63,981 nucleotides of DNA from Fimbriimonadaceae bacterium. Lineage in GTDB: Bacteria > Armatimonadota > Fimbriimonadia > Fimbriimonadales > Fimbriimonadaceae. Location of the stretch: contig JAHBTC010000002.1 of the NCBI GenBank assembly GCA_019638835.1, positions 1 to 63,981 of the forward strand, in the 5' to 3' direction. Of the stretch, positions 1-8,572 are shown in pieces. The number at the start of each line of letters is the position of its first letter. Positions within the stretch are counted from its first letter, which is position 1. The notes under the pieces were generated by a model. That model searched no databases. It was given only the letters and a program-made list of their open reading frames with translations, and was not told the origin of the DNA. Both the position numbers and the translations under genes were made by a program.

Positions 1-422
1 ACCGCCGCTTCAATCTCATCGGATACGAGAAACTTGAGATCAAGTCCTGCTCCTTCGAACTGCCCCTTGAGCTGTCGCTGGTAGTTCGCAAACTCGTCTT
101 CGTCCATGTACCGGGCCTCGGGTTGTCGTAGGCTCGCGATCATCCCGCGGACGGCTCCTTGCCCGAGTGCTTGCATGTCCGTAATCGGCTCTTTGTAACG
201 AGACGCCATGATTTGCGTCAAGTCATAGAAGAATTTGGCTTCGGTTTCTGGCAACTCCGAATCTTTTTGGGCCGACGCAAGAGGACCGCTCAGCGCGCTG
301 ACCGTGGACAAATCGGGATTTCCCAATTCAAGCTGCGTCCGCAATCGGTGACCACCGATCAGTGCCCCGGTCAGGCCGAGGATAGCAACGGCGGTCCAGA
401 TTTGCGCGCGAGGGGAAGCCAT
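1..422 (-). CDS. S41-family carboxy-terminal processing protease, N-terminal part (runs off the window)
   Basis: The minus-strand frame starts with ATG at 420-422 and is still open at base 1, so about 140 N-terminal residues are present. Residues about 11-24 form a hydrophobic segment (AVAILGLTGALIGG), a likely signal anchor. Further on, the pattern AVRGMIASLRQPEARYMDED followed by an aromatic/Gln-rich stretch and GAGLDL matches the N-terminal helical region of CtpA-type proteases ('G-A-x-G-M-x-x-S-L-D-D-P-x-S-x-Y-M', then the start of the PDZ domain). The PDZ and the catalytic Ser/Lys lie outside the window. It begins 23 bases after the stop of the HEAT-repeat protein gene, so it is probably the last visible gene of the mtnP operon. 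These enzymes degrade or process periplasmic proteins from the C-terminus. The family call rests on this pattern alone. Confidence 0.75.
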   Translation of the reverse strand, partial: MASPRAQIWTAVAILGLTGALIGGHRLRTQLELGNPDLSTVSALSGPLASAQKDSELPETEAKFFYDLTQIMASRYKEPITDMQALGQGAVRGMIASLRQPEARYMDEDEFANYQRQLKGQFEGAGLDLKFLVSDEIEAA

Positions 423-445
423 AGGGTTACTGTATCCAACCCGTG

Positions 446-3235
446 CTAACGGGAGGAGGTTCCCCTCAATGATCGGACATAGGCCGCGAGCCATGCCCGG
501 GGTGATTGCTGGAGTTGGCTCCAAACCTCGTCGGACACTTCATCACCGCGCGCGACAAGGTTCTGGACGGCCGCCTTGATGACCCTCCGATCTTTGTCAC
601 CGGTCAATGCCACCACTTCATCCACCGTCAGAAATCGGTTTGCTTCATCAACCTCAAGAACGGCAACGCGTACGATGGCGTGCTCGTCAGCAAGCGCACC
701 CTTCATGGCTTCGGCTTCGACGTTTCGGGCACCCCAACGCCGAATCAAGTCTGCGCGTACAAATGGGCTGTCATCTCTTAAGCCACGACGGGCTTCGGCC
801 TGAACTGCGGGTTGCTCAAACTGTGAAAGTTGATCGTTCGCCGCCGCACGGATCGCTTCACTGGGGTCATTCAGAGCCGTGAACATGAGCCTTCGCCCGG
901 AGAGTTCATCTCTCGTAAACCAGTGGTTCGTTACGATGTATCTGACTCCCGCGTCGGGGTCTTGGAGGGCAAGCGTCATCGTCGGCGGGATAAGTGGCTC
1001 GGGACGACCATTCATGGCAAGGAGACCAACGGATCGCTCGCTCCATACCGACGAGGAAGCGAGGCGGTTCATAACGTCGAACATCTCGGCTCTGGCCGCG
1101 TCATCAAGACGACCAAATGCCAACGCGCGCATGTACGAGAGTGGTGCGCTTTTTGCGATGTCGATGATTGCTGCACTGTCCGTTGCTTGGTTTTGGAACG
1201 CGTCCAACGCAAGATTTAGGATCGCGGGAACGGGCATTTTAAGCGCCGGCGCGATGATGGTCATCGCCTCGGGATGCCGATGGCGCGCCAAGACAGCGAG
1301 GGCAGTAATTCGGTCAGGTTCCAACGGACTTGCAAACGCGGTCTGTACTGACTGCCACTCTTCGGCCGATAACTCATGCGGCTCATCCCTGAGAAGAGAA
1401 ACCGGCCCCATCACAACGTACGGAAGGTCAACAGCGGTGACATCCATACCAGAAACATCTGTTTCTAGCCGGGCATAGAGAACGGTAGACGTGCCGAACT
1501 CCTGACGATCGAAAAACTCCGATCCGATCGGAGGCGCGAGTCTGATCTCGGCAACTTCGCCCCTTGATTGAATCGGGCCGGTATCCACCACGACGTTCTG
1601 CCACTCGTTGTTCATGGGCACGACGAGGTTCATCGTGGGAACCTGGAGCCCGCTTACAGAAGGTGCCGAGAGCGTTCGATTGAAGAACCGATACTCGTAC
1701 AGATAGTTTCCATCGGCATCAACGAACTGAAGGGCAAGCGGTTCGCGGCTTTCCGTTCTGATTCGGAATCCGTAGCGAGTACCCAGTGTTCCTGGGCGGT
1801 CAATGACTACATAGCCGCGCGCAATGGTTTCTTGCCGTTGGATCTGAAAAACGCCGTTTTGGTTAGGGGCAGGCGTAGCCGTCATCCCGTGTGCTTCCGG
1901 TAGCGAAACTTGATCTGGCTGATTGGTGGGTTGCGGTGTGATACCAAGAACCGACTTGTCCGTGCTTCCGTCAAGGTTTCGTCCCGTGACGTCGAGGGCA
2001 ATCCATGGGAGGCGGCCGTTCTCAAGATCAATCCATCCGAGGGCCTCTAATCCCTGTTGTCCTCCAACGAGGTCTAGTACGGCGTCGAGGTACCCCGGAT
2101 CAGACAACAACACCTGTTTATTGCCCATCGTCCAAATCGCTGTCCGGCGATTGAGATGAACGTTATGGATTTCTCGGTCGTAAGAGGAACCCGACCAAAC
2201 AGCGAGCGAAATAGGATCAACATGAGGAATGCGAGCGAATACTGAACTCCATGCCTCGCTCCTCGTCAGCCGAGTTGGTTTGACTTCGGTCGCCGCATCC
2301 GCCGTAAACGTAGGCAAGGATGCATCGGCGTTAAGAAGGAGGTCACCGAGGGTGACGTTGCTCAGCCGCGTTCGCTGGCGGTAGTCGGGTGCAGTTTGGG
2401 AACCCCGTTCACCTAGTCGCATCGCGGCTTGCGCGTACATTCCTTGGACGAGAAACTGATCCAACCACATGGCGGGATCAGCGTTCGTGAATGTGTTGTA
2501 CGCCAGTACCGAGACTGGCATTCCGTCAATGTTTGCGTGATAGGTGTGGTCGTTCAGCGCGCCATGTATGACGAAAATTGCACCGTAGGGACCTGGTACG
2601 GGGGCTCCGTCAGAGGCGAAGTACGCCCGATTCGCAGCCGGTAGCACCCGTGTCCGAACAAACTCCTCCCGAAAACTATCGATCTGGAGGTTGAGGCTAT
2701 CACTGCCCGAGAGAAGATCAATGGCACGATTGCCATCGGGAAGGTCAAGCCACGTTTCATCTTCGGTGACCTCGAAGTCGATAACAATCCGTCCGAGTGC
2801 TTGCCCTTCCGCGAGAGTCTTGAACCGAGCGAGGGACGCGAGAATGGCTTGGAGTTGGCGACGCTCAATCGTGCCCCGTTTAACCGTGACTCGTCCGTCG
2901 GGAATAGCGGACACAGATGAGGTGCGAGTGTTAAGAACGACCTTGATGGGCACACGCACTGGCGGCTGTCCGGCGACCCCTGCAGGAATCAATTGTTTGG
3001 CATCAGCCCAACCACCGTCGGTGATTCGGCGTCCGGAGAGGTTTCCTTGCGCGTCAAACTCAAGTTTCCATCCTTGCCACTCGTACGCAGAGTACGGCTC
3101 TCCCCAGTTTGCGTTTGGCGAAGGCTGGACAATGATCGGCTGCTCGAGTAGCCGAACAAAGGCTGGCGGATCTTGCGCCCCTGCTACCGCACTCACAAGG
3201 GTGAGGGCACCAAAAACCAAGCCGAATCCTTTCAT
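446..3235 (-). CDS. Secreted protein with C-terminal HEAT-like repeats, function unknown
   Basis: A 929-residue protein. Residues 1-20 form a signal peptide with a likely cleavage after AGA, so it is exported. The middle is beta-rich without a motif I recognise; a segment around residues 470-620 reads like a carbohydrate-binding or jelly-roll module (inference). The last 250 or so residues are short helical units with Ala/Leu periodicity and recurring D-P / D-D-S-P-F-V-R-A-style turns, typical of HEAT or PBS-lyase-like repeats, which serve as protein-protein scaffolds. The ATG overlaps the stop of mtnP by 4 bases (ATGA), so the two are translationally coupled, and an S41 protease gene follows. 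The coupling to MtnP does not explain its job. No catalytic motif is seen. Confidence 0.7.
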   Translation of the reverse strand: MKGFGLVFGALTLVSAVAGAQDPPAFVRLLEQPIIVQPSPNANWGEPYSAYEWQGWKLEFDAQGNLSGRRITDGGWADAKQLIPAGVAGQPPVRVPIKVVLNTRTSSVSAIPDGRVTVKRGTIERRQLQAILASLARFKTLAEGQALGRIVIDFEVTEDETWLDLPDGNRAIDLLSGSDSLNLQIDSFREEFVRTRVLPAANRAYFASDGAPVPGPYGAIFVIHGALNDHTYHANIDGMPVSVLAYNTFTNADPAMWLDQFLVQGMYAQAAMRLGERGSQTAPDYRQRTRLSNVTLGDLLLNADASLPTFTADAATEVKPTRLTRSEAWSSVFARIPHVDPISLAVWSGSSYDREIHNVHLNRRTAIWTMGNKQVLLSDPGYLDAVLDLVGGQQGLEALGWIDLENGRLPWIALDVTGRNLDGSTDKSVLGITPQPTNQPDQVSLPEAHGMTATPAPNQNGVFQIQRQETIARGYVVIDRPGTLGTRYGFRIRTESREPLALQFVDADGNYLYEYRFFNRTLSAPSVSGLQVPTMNLVVPMNNEWQNVVVDTGPIQSRGEVAEIRLAPPIGSEFFDRQEFGTSTVLYARLETDVSGMDVTAVDLPYVVMGPVSLLRDEPHELSAEEWQSVQTAFASPLEPDRITALAVLARHRHPEAMTIIAPALKMPVPAILNLALDAFQNQATDSAAIIDIAKSAPLSYMRALAFGRLDDAARAEMFDVMNRLASSSVWSERSVGLLAMNGRPEPLIPPTMTLALQDPDAGVRYIVTNHWFTRDELSGRRLMFTALNDPSEAIRAAANDQLSQFEQPAVQAEARRGLRDDSPFVRADLIRRWGARNVEAEAMKGALADEHAIVRVAVLEVDEANRFLTVDEVVALTGDKDRRVIKAAVQNLVARGDEVSDEVWSQLQQSPRAWLAAYVRSLRGTSSR

Positions 3236-4068
3236 TCAAAAATACGGACGTCGAAGGGGCCCACCGCGTGTCCGTCGCCCCGGGTCATTTGCAAGGCTTG
3301 CCGTGACATGAATTGATCCAAGTCGGCTGGAAGTCGATCGATAAAGTCTAAAACAACTCGTCTTGCATTCTCCGCGTTCTTCTGGAAGACTTCAAGGACG
3401 CTGTGAGCTGTGACGGCCTCCGTGTCGGCCACGATGCCGCTATCAAAGTCGGTGACGAGCGAGAGATTCACGACACCCATTCCCAATTCATGACAAAGGT
3501 AAGCCTCTGGATACTGCGTCATGTTGATGATCTGCCAACCCATGTCCGTGAACCACTTAGATTCGGCTTTCGTCGAGAATCGGGGACCCTGAATGACAAC
3601 CACGGCACCGCCGTTGTGAACGGTAATCCCGGCTGCGGCGCACGACTGCACCATAAGATCACGAAGGCCCGAGTGATACATGTCAGCCGGGGAAACGTGC
3701 GCGGTGATCGGGCCATCGTAGAAAGTGTCGTCGCGCCCTTTTGTGCGGTCTACAAATTGGTCGGCAAGCACGAAATGTCCGGGCTCTATGTGTCTCTGCA
3801 GTGAGCCAACGGCGCAAGGGCTCACAATCACTTTCACGCCCATGCGATGCATGGCCCAAACGTTTGCGCGATAGTTAATCTTGTGGGGCGGAATGGTGTG
3901 TCGCCGTCCGTGACGAGGCAAGAACGCGACCCGTCGCCCCGAAACGGTGGCCATGAGAATAGAGTCGCTCGGCGCCCCGTAGGGAGTGTCGACTTTCACC
4001 TCCGTGACGTCATCAAGAAGACTATAGAAGCCGGAGCCTCCAAAGACCCCAATTTCTGCGTGAGACAT
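3232..4068 (-). CDS. mtnP: S-methyl-5'-thioadenosine phosphorylase
   Basis: A 278-residue cytosolic protein of usual family length. It phosphorolyses methylthioadenosine, the by-product of polyamine synthesis, to adenine and 5-methylthioribose-1-phosphate. Visible signatures: IGVFGGSGFY at the N-terminus (phosphate-binding loop), FLPRHGRRHTIPPHKINYRA, SPCAVGSL, the QGPRFSTKAE segment, the INMTQYPEAYLCHELGM segment with the substrate-binding Met, and VTDFD. The Asp pair in VTDFD is typical of MTA/6-aminopurine phosphorylases; 6-oxopurine PNPs have Asn there. The upstream binding-protein gene ends 39 bases before and may be co-transcribed; the downstream HEAT protein overlaps by 4 bases. No other methionine-salvage gene is nearby. 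Confidence 0.93.
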   Translation of the reverse strand: MSHAEIGVFGGSGFYSLLDDVTEVKVDTPYGAPSDSILMATVSGRRVAFLPRHGRRHTIPPHKINYRANVWAMHRMGVKVIVSPCAVGSLQRHIEPGHFVLADQFVDRTKGRDDTFYDGPITAHVSPADMYHSGLRDLMVQSCAAAGITVHNGGAVVVIQGPRFSTKAESKWFTDMGWQIINMTQYPEAYLCHELGMGVVNLSLVTDFDSGIVADTEAVTAHSVLEVFQKNAENARRVVLDFIDRLPADLDQFMSRQALQMTRGDGHAVGPFDVRIFE

Positions 4069-4107
4069 TGAGGCGGTTCTACCTTCTTTGAGGGTGGGAG
4101 GCGCGTC

Positions 4108-4971
4108 TTACGGTTGTCGGTCCGCCCAAGCGATCGTCTTGAGAGTGATGTTCTGCATCACCAAGTCAAGTTGAGCAAGGCGCACGAACGGTTTCTCTTG
4201 AAGTGCGAAGACCTGAGAGTCCTTCACCGCAGCGACCGACGCTAACCGAGGATCTTTGATGACCCGGTCTGCACCGTCTCCAACCACAAATACAATCTGC
4301 GGATCCCACGCAATCAGTTGCTCTACATTCACTGTTTCGTATCGATCACCATCGGGGCCAAACAATTCCGTGCCGGACTGACGAATCAAATCTCCGGGGA
4401 GACCATTCTTACCGGCTGCCATGTATTCGCCGGAACCAGCGAGAAGCAAAACGGCGCGCGGGCGCTTTTTCTGCGCGAAGGTGTTGTTCACGCGAGCGAA
4501 CGTAGCATCAATGGTGTCGAGATACTCAGAGATTCCTACTTCATTCTTGATCATTGCCGCAAGGCGGACGATCATTTCTTTATGTTCGGCGTAGGATTTC
4601 GTGTTGAAGTCGAATGTCTCTGCGCCGGTACTCTTGATTTTCTCGATTTCCGAGGGGCCAAACAACATCGAATCGTAGACAATCAAGTCGGGCTTTGCTT
4701 CGACGAGGGCCTCTTCGTCTATCTTGGTGTTCTTAACAACCTTGGGTCTATCCATGACGCCACCTTGGTCGTCGGCGTCGGTAATTCCGACAATTGGCTT
4801 TGCGGATTCCAACCGAACAATCAAGAAATCGGTGATTGCGGGCGACATGGAAACGATTCGATTGAACTCTTTGTCGCGGGGAACTCCACCCACTGCCGGC
4901 GCCGATTTCTGACACGCGGTCACCAACAACAAAAGCGGCAGGATGGCGACGATGAATCGAATGGCCCTCAT
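4108..4971 (-). CDS. ABC transporter substrate-binding lipoprotein, TroA/BtuF-like (iron-chelate or cobalamin type)
   Basis: A 287-residue lipoprotein: a hydrophobic leader ending in the lipobox LVTAC (Cys about residue 20). RIVSMSPAITDFL and the spaced segments EALVEAKPDLIVYD, GDLIRQSGTELF and VNVEQLIAWDPQIVFV match the two-lobed, helical-backbone binding proteins that hand Fe(III)-chelates or vitamin B12 to an ABC importer. The ligand cannot be decided from sequence. It is an orphan here: no FecCD/BtuCD-type permease or ATPase gene lies beside it. The ATG at 4969-4971 is chosen because it gives a complete lipoprotein signal. It is followed by mtnP after 39 bases, so co-transcription is possible. 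Confidence 0.85.
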   Translation of the reverse strand: MRAIRFIVAILPLLLLVTACQKSAPAVGGVPRDKEFNRIVSMSPAITDFLIVRLESAKPIVGITDADDQGGVMDRPKVVKNTKIDEEALVEAKPDLIVYDSMLFGPSEIEKIKSTGAETFDFNTKSYAEHKEMIVRLAAMIKNEVGISEYLDTIDATFARVNNTFAQKKRPRAVLLLAGSGEYMAAGKNGLPGDLIRQSGTELFGPDGDRYETVNVEQLIAWDPQIVFVVGDGADRVIKDPRLASVAAVKDSQVFALQEKPFVRLAQLDLVMQNITLKTIAWADRQP

Positions 4972-5037
4972 GGAAGTCTCAAGTTTACTGATCGGAGCCT
5001 ATGAGTTCAGGGCTCGCGGGTATCATGGGCGTCCCGC

Positions 5038-5113
<76 letters not shown>

Positions 5114-5124
5114 GTCAAACATTC

Positions 5125-5880
5125 TTAGTGATCGGCTCGAATTGAGTCCGCGAGTTCAACCAATCGGTTAGGTGTGGAATCGCCTGCAACAACCAGCGAA
5201 ACACCGCCATTACACCACGACACGGTGTTCAGCCCATTCATCTGTCCAATCGTATAACGGCCTTGCTTCTTTCCCGCAACATTGAGTTTGCCGCTTGCGT
5301 TCTCAATGGCTACGATATAGAACTGCTCTCCCTGACTGTCTCGAACCACGAGGCGAGCAAACGCTCGGCCTTCAAAGGCACCTTTCTCCATGGATACAGC
5401 CCGAAGTTCTTCAGCAGGGGAAATATGAACTGACCCTAAACTTTGGTTGAGTTGACGGAAAGCGTCTGCCGCGCGAATCGAATCAAGATCCTGAGTATTC
5501 CTGGCCGGGGCGGCTCCTCCGACGATAGATGCCACTTGAGTATCACCCAGCCCTTGGCCTTGGAATGAGCGCTGTGCGAGAGTGCCTCCAACAATCACAA
5601 CGGCAAGCGCACCCGTAAGGGCCCACGCATGCCTCGTGACAAATGTCTCCGTCCGCTTCGATTTCTCAATTGCGGCGATCCGCTCCATACAAGTCGCCAA
5701 TAATGGATCGTTCTCTTTCGGTGTGCACTTTGTCGATACGACTTGCTTGACGAAAAGCATCCAGTGGTAAGTGGCCTCAACGTCAGGATTGGATTGCCGC
5801 TCTTGATGGATGGCGGCGCCCTCATTGGCGTCGGTATCGCCATCAATCAGACGACATATTCGTTCCGTCGAGTCACTCAT
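5125..5880 (-). CDS. Probable membrane anti-sigma factor for the adjacent ECF sigma factor
   Basis: A 251-residue protein with a cytosolic N-terminal part of about 80 residues, one transmembrane segment at about residues 84-101 (WALTGALAVVIVGGTLAQ) and an extracytoplasmic C-terminal domain. This is the layout of RseA/RsiW-type anti-sigma factors. The gene begins 3 bases after the ECF sigma stop, which is the usual sigma/anti-sigma arrangement and the main basis for the call. No HxxxCxxC zinc motif is visible, so it is not a standard ZAS-domain protein. The C-terminal domain may sense an envelope signal (inference). Confidence 0.65.
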   Translation of the reverse strand: MSDSTERICRLIDGDTDANEGAAIHQERQSNPDVEATYHWMLFVKQVVSTKCTPKENDPLLATCMERIAAIEKSKRTETFVTRHAWALTGALAVVIVGGTLAQRSFQGQGLGDTQVASIVGGAAPARNTQDLDSIRAADAFRQLNQSLGSVHISPAEELRAVSMEKGAFEGRAFARLVVRDSQGEQFYIVAIENASGKLNVAGKKQGRYTIGQMNGLNTVSWCNGGVSLVVAGDSTPNRLVELADSIRADH

Positions 5881-5883
5881 TTC

Positions 5884-6444
5884 TTAGTCCTGCCTCAGAT
5901 AACCACGTTCAATCGCAAACCGTTCCAGCGACCCACGCAAATGCGCCCGTCCCCGCGCGATTCGGCTCCGCACCGTGCCAACAGGGATTTCCAGCATTTC
6001 AGCGATTTCGTCATAGGATGCGCCCTCAATATCACTCAAAACCACGGCCGTGCGGAAGATTTCGGGAACAGCCGCAAGCGCGGCTTCCACCTCATCTTCT
6101 AGTAAATTCGCTAGGATTTGCTGATCGGGGATTTCGGTCAACGCGGCGACTGGTTCATCCATCGTTTCTTCGTCTAACGATGGTTGGTTGCCCGTCCTTT
6201 GGCGTTGCCTGTACTTATTGATGTAGAGGTTGGTGAGAATGCGGAGCATCCACGCCTTGAAGTTCTGTCCATCAAACCTCTCGAATGCGTCAAACGCTCG
6301 GACGGCGGCTTCTTGGACGAGATCAGCCGCGTCGTCGCTATCCCTTGTTAAGCGAAGCGCGGTACCGTTCAGGGAAGGGAACACCGCTTTGAACTCCCGC
6401 TCGAACCGGTCGCGCAGGCGATCCCGCCCGGTTCGAAATAGCAT
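5884..6444 (-). CDS. RNA polymerase sigma factor, ECF subfamily (RpoE/SigW-like)
   Basis: A 186-residue protein with the two ECF domains. Region 2: [20 protein letters not shown] followed by [19 protein letters not shown] (core binding and -10 recognition). Region 4: [20 protein letters not shown], then [20 protein letters not shown], a helix-turn-helix that reads the -35 element. It lacks region 3, as expected for ECF factors. The ATG at 6442-6444 is kept because it gives a normal-length N-terminus. It is coupled to the membrane anti-sigma gene. The divergent intergenic space of 180 bases also serves a prepilin-like gene, which could be a target, but no clear ECF promoter is visible to me. 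Confidence 0.93.
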   Translation of the reverse strand: MLFRTGRDRLRDRFEREFKAVFPSLNGTALRLTRDSDDAADLVQEAAVRAFDAFERFDGQNFKAWMLRILTNLYINKYRQRQRTGNQPSLDEETMDEPVAALTEIPDQQILANLLEDEVEAALAAVPEIFRTAVVLSDIEGASYDEIAEMLEIPVGTVRSRIARGRAHLRGSLERFAIERGYLRQD

Positions 6445-6554
6445 GCATTGATGCTACCTCTGAGGTCGGAGGTATTCGGGAAGCCCGTACTCCTACTAGG
6501 GTTTCGGCTATATACAGGTCAGGTCTCAATTGGTTGGCCCAATTCGTGTATCAT

Positions 6555-6624
6555 CGGCGGTTACGCGTCACCGTGTATTGCGGGGCAGCCTCAAATTGCC
6601 GCCGACGCCCATTTGAGACGAAAC
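6555..6624 (+). promoter_or_regulatory. Candidate structured leader of the prepilin-like gene at 6625
   Basis: CTCAAAT (6590-6596) and ATTTGAG (6611-6617) can form a 7-bp stem with a 14-base loop. The loop contains CCGCCG (6599-6604), complementary to CGGCGG at 6555-6560, so a pseudoknot is possible. The 3' arm includes the only Shine-Dalgarno-like GAG, 8 bases before the ATG. It matches no riboswitch class I know. It is worth listing because two other prepilin-like genes in the window have recognisable riboswitches. Hand pairing only. Confidence 0.3.
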
Positions 6625-7455
6625 ATGAAGCGCTCTGCTTTTACCTTGATCGAACTGCTCGTTGTGATTGCAATCATTGCGATCCTCGCTGCCATCCTCT
6701 TCCCGGTTTTCGCGAAGGCGAAGGAAGCCGCCAAGAAGACCCAGTCCATCAACAACCTCAAGCAGGTGGGCACCAGCACCCACATCTACTTGAGCGACTA
6801 CGACGACGTGATGCCGCTGAGCGCTTACCCGCAGCCGACGACGACCGGAATGTCCATCTTCAGCGTGTACGACGCTCTTCAGCCGTACATGAAGAACATC
6901 CAGATCCTTGTCAGCCCGAATGATCAGCCGGGTCAATCCTGGAAGGATCGTTTGAACGCCCTCGGACTCCAGAGCGCAACGGTCGAGCGAGCGTCGTACA
7001 TCCCGAACCTTGGTCTTTTCGCAGACAACCTTTGTGGACTTCCGATCAAGTCGGCTTACACCCCGACCACGAGCCACTCGTCCTTGAGCGAGCCGGTCTT
7101 CACGATCATGTTCTTCGATGGCTACATCAAGCAGGGCGTCCCCGCGTTGGACTACTACACCTTCCTTGGCCAACCTCGCCATAGCAAGGGCCTCGTGTTG
7201 AACTTCGCTGACAGTCACGCCAAGTTCTATCAGTGGAACGGAATTCCGAACGGCGGCGCCACTCCGGCGGGCTCACGTGCGGCGGTTTACTACGATTGGA
7301 AGCGAGTTGAGCCGGCCTGTGGTACGGACAACCTTTGCGAATCCAATCAGGAACTGCAGAACGTGCCGAGCACGGCTGCCAGTCCGTACAACGACCTTCA
7401 CGGTGTTCCCGGAACCGGTATCACCGACTCCGAAGACACCATCCCCTGCCCGTAA
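6625..7455 (+). CDS. Prepilin-like protein (N-terminal methylation/cleavage domain, H-X9-D C-terminus)
   Basis: A 276-residue protein. The ATG at 6625 is chosen because it places the prepilin signal [20 protein letters not shown] directly after a short basic leader (MKRS). The upstream in-frame extension is non-coding leader. The type III signal (cut before the Phe) and the hydrophobic helix are those of type IV pilins and pseudopilins; the globular part is of the large 'processing-associated H-X9-DG' type, with [16 protein letters not shown], His and Asp separated by nine residues. Such proteins are abundant in Planctomycetota and Armatimonadota and their function is not established. No pilus assembly genes are near. 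A strong terminator follows at 7476-7514. Confidence 0.88.
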   Translation: MKRSAFTLIELLVVIAIIAILAAILFPVFAKAKEAAKKTQSINNLKQVGTSTHIYLSDYDDVMPLSAYPQPTTTGMSIFSVYDALQPYMKNIQILVSPNDQPGQSWKDRLNALGLQSATVERASYIPNLGLFADNLCGLPIKSAYTPTTSHSSLSEPVFTIMFFDGYIKQGVPALDYYTFLGQPRHSKGLVLNFADSHAKFYQWNGIPNGGATPAGSRAAVYYDWKRVEPACGTDNLCESNQELQNVPSTAASPYNDLHGVPGTGITDSEDTIPCP

Positions 7456-7475
7456 TCCACAGAGGGAATGCAACG

Positions 7476-7514
7476 GCCGGACCGGGACTCATGTCCCGGT
7501 CCGGCTTTGTTTTT
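7476..7514 (+). terminator. Rho-independent terminator of the 6625 prepilin-like gene
   Basis: A perfect 13-bp stem, GCCGGACCGGGAC (7476-7488) with GTCCCGGTCCGGC (7493-7505), a TCAT loop and then TTTGTTTTT. It separates the first prepilin-like gene from the TPP riboswitch unit. Confidence 0.95.
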
Positions 7515-7554
7515 GATTATTGATGTTGTAGAAACGCGATAGCGAAAGCACTGC

Positions 7555-7646
7555 TCGCAGGGGGCGCCGTAAGGCTGAGATGATCCGGGAATGACCGGAC
7601 TGTCCCCTTGAACCTGATCCGGGTCATGCCGGCGGAGGGAATGCGG
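7555..7646 (+). promoter_or_regulatory. TPP riboswitch (THI element)
   Basis: The TPP aptamer core is present in order: GGGGCGCC at 7561-7568, the pyrimidine-sensor loop GGCTGAGA at 7573-7580, a variable P3 hairpin (GATCCGGGAATGACCGG region), the conserved segment CCTTGAACCTGATCCGGGT (about 7606-7624), CATGCCGGCG, and GGAGGGAATGCG closing onto CGCA at 7556-7559 (P1). All conserved blocks of the family are recognisable, so the aptamer is probably functional. Unlike almost all known members, the next gene downstream is a prepilin-like protein and not a thiamine gene. Confidence 0.95.
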
Positions 7647-7674
7647 GATGCGACGATGACTCTTTGGGGAGATT

Positions 7675-7700
7675 GCCGCGCCCGATCGGCGCGGTGATTT
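7675..7700 (+). terminator. Putative expression-platform terminator of the TPP riboswitch
   Basis: CCGCGCC (7676-7682) and GGCGCGG (7688-7694) form a 7-bp G/C stem with loop CGATC, followed by TGATTTT. The 5' arm bases GCGCCC (7678-7683) are also complementary to GGGCGC at 7562-7567 inside the aptamer. The aptamer fold and an antiterminator pairing are therefore mutually exclusive, which would give a ligand-OFF switch. The U-tract is short. Hand-drawn inference. Confidence 0.55.
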
Positions 7701-7713
7701 TGGCCTGAAGAAA

Positions 7714-8493
7714 ATGAAACATCATCGTCCGAACCGAAATTCCGGTGCATTCACGCTTATCGAACTCCTCGTTGTGATCGCGATCATCGCGATCCTTGCC
7801 GCAATCTTGTTCCCCGTGTTCGCCCGGGCAAAGGTGGCCGCCAAGAACTCAGCGGACATCAGTAATGGGCGGCAGGTAGCCATTGGTTTGGTGATGTACC
7901 TCTCAGATTACGACGATCAAATGCCGATTTTCTACGCGTACAACAGCATGCCGCCCGCGGGCGATCCTGCACACAAAGGAGTCGAGGTTCAACTCTTTCC
8001 GTACCTGAAGAACAAGGATGTTTTCCGAAGCCCGTTCGACGTAGGTGGACCCTATACGGACATTGACGTTCCGGGGGCCGGAAGCTATTGGAAAGCGTAT
8101 GGGTCGTCGTACCGGTTCACTCAGTGCCTCTATACCGTTGTCCAAGGCGAATCGAGCCAAAACAATACGGCCATGACTTTTGATCGTCCGGTCAATGCGG
8201 GGCAGATTGAGTACCACAGCGAGACGCGGGCAATGAGGTCCGAGATGATGGCGTTTTTCTCTCGGGACAAAGACCCTGGATGCGCAAGGTATGGCTATGA
8301 TTGTGACCCTCCGTACAACTACTTCCGGATGTGGAGTCCTACTGGCGGGGTAACGATCCTTTTGGATAGCCATGCCAAGTTTGCGACCGGTTCGGCCACG
8401 TTTGACGACCAGCGGATTACACCAGATGGTCGCAAGTCTGGCGAACCCGAAGCTACTTCGTGGTCAGGCACGGTCTACGGAATCTGCGACTAA
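7714..8493 (+). CDS. Prepilin-like protein downstream of the TPP riboswitch
   Basis: A 259-residue protein. It starts [19 protein letters not shown]: a basic leader, the prepilin peptidase site before Phe, and a hydrophobic helix nearly identical to the other three paralogues here. The C-terminal H-X9-D motif is degenerate: the Asp of LLDSHAKF is kept, but the His position is Ser. The globular domain shows YLSDYDDQMPIFY and other blocks shared with the paralogues, plus four Cys in the last third (CARYGYDCD, and single Cys elsewhere). The 5' leader carries a TPP riboswitch and a terminator-like hairpin, so expression should fall when thiamine pyrophosphate is plentiful (inference). No thiamine synthesis or transport gene follows; MutS2 comes next after about 80 bases. 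Confidence 0.88.
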   Translation: MKHHRPNRNSGAFTLIELLVVIAIIAILAAILFPVFARAKVAAKNSADISNGRQVAIGLVMYLSDYDDQMPIFYAYNSMPPAGDPAHKGVEVQLFPYLKNKDVFRSPFDVGGPYTDIDVPGAGSYWKAYGSSYRFTQCLYTVVQGESSQNNTAMTFDRPVNAGQIEYHSETRAMRSEMMAFFSRDKDPGCARYGYDCDPPYNYFRMWSPTGGVTILLDSHAKFATGSATFDDQRITPDGRKSGEPEATSWSGTVYGICD

Positions 8494-8572
8494 CGTGACA
8501 TTCCCAGATTTCTCCCTTTGAGGAGATGGTCTGGCATTACGAAAACCTGCAAAGGCTTCACAATAGGGTTTG

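Noticed and set aside
4318-5004. Plus-strand open frame of 228 codons opposite the binding lipoprotein
   Set aside because: The lipoprotein frame has a lipobox and family motifs; the reverse frame has none.
6568-7218. Long minus-strand open frame (216 codons) opposite the first prepilin-like gene
   Set aside because: Its codon pattern mirrors the conserved pilin frame and the protein has no recognisable feature.
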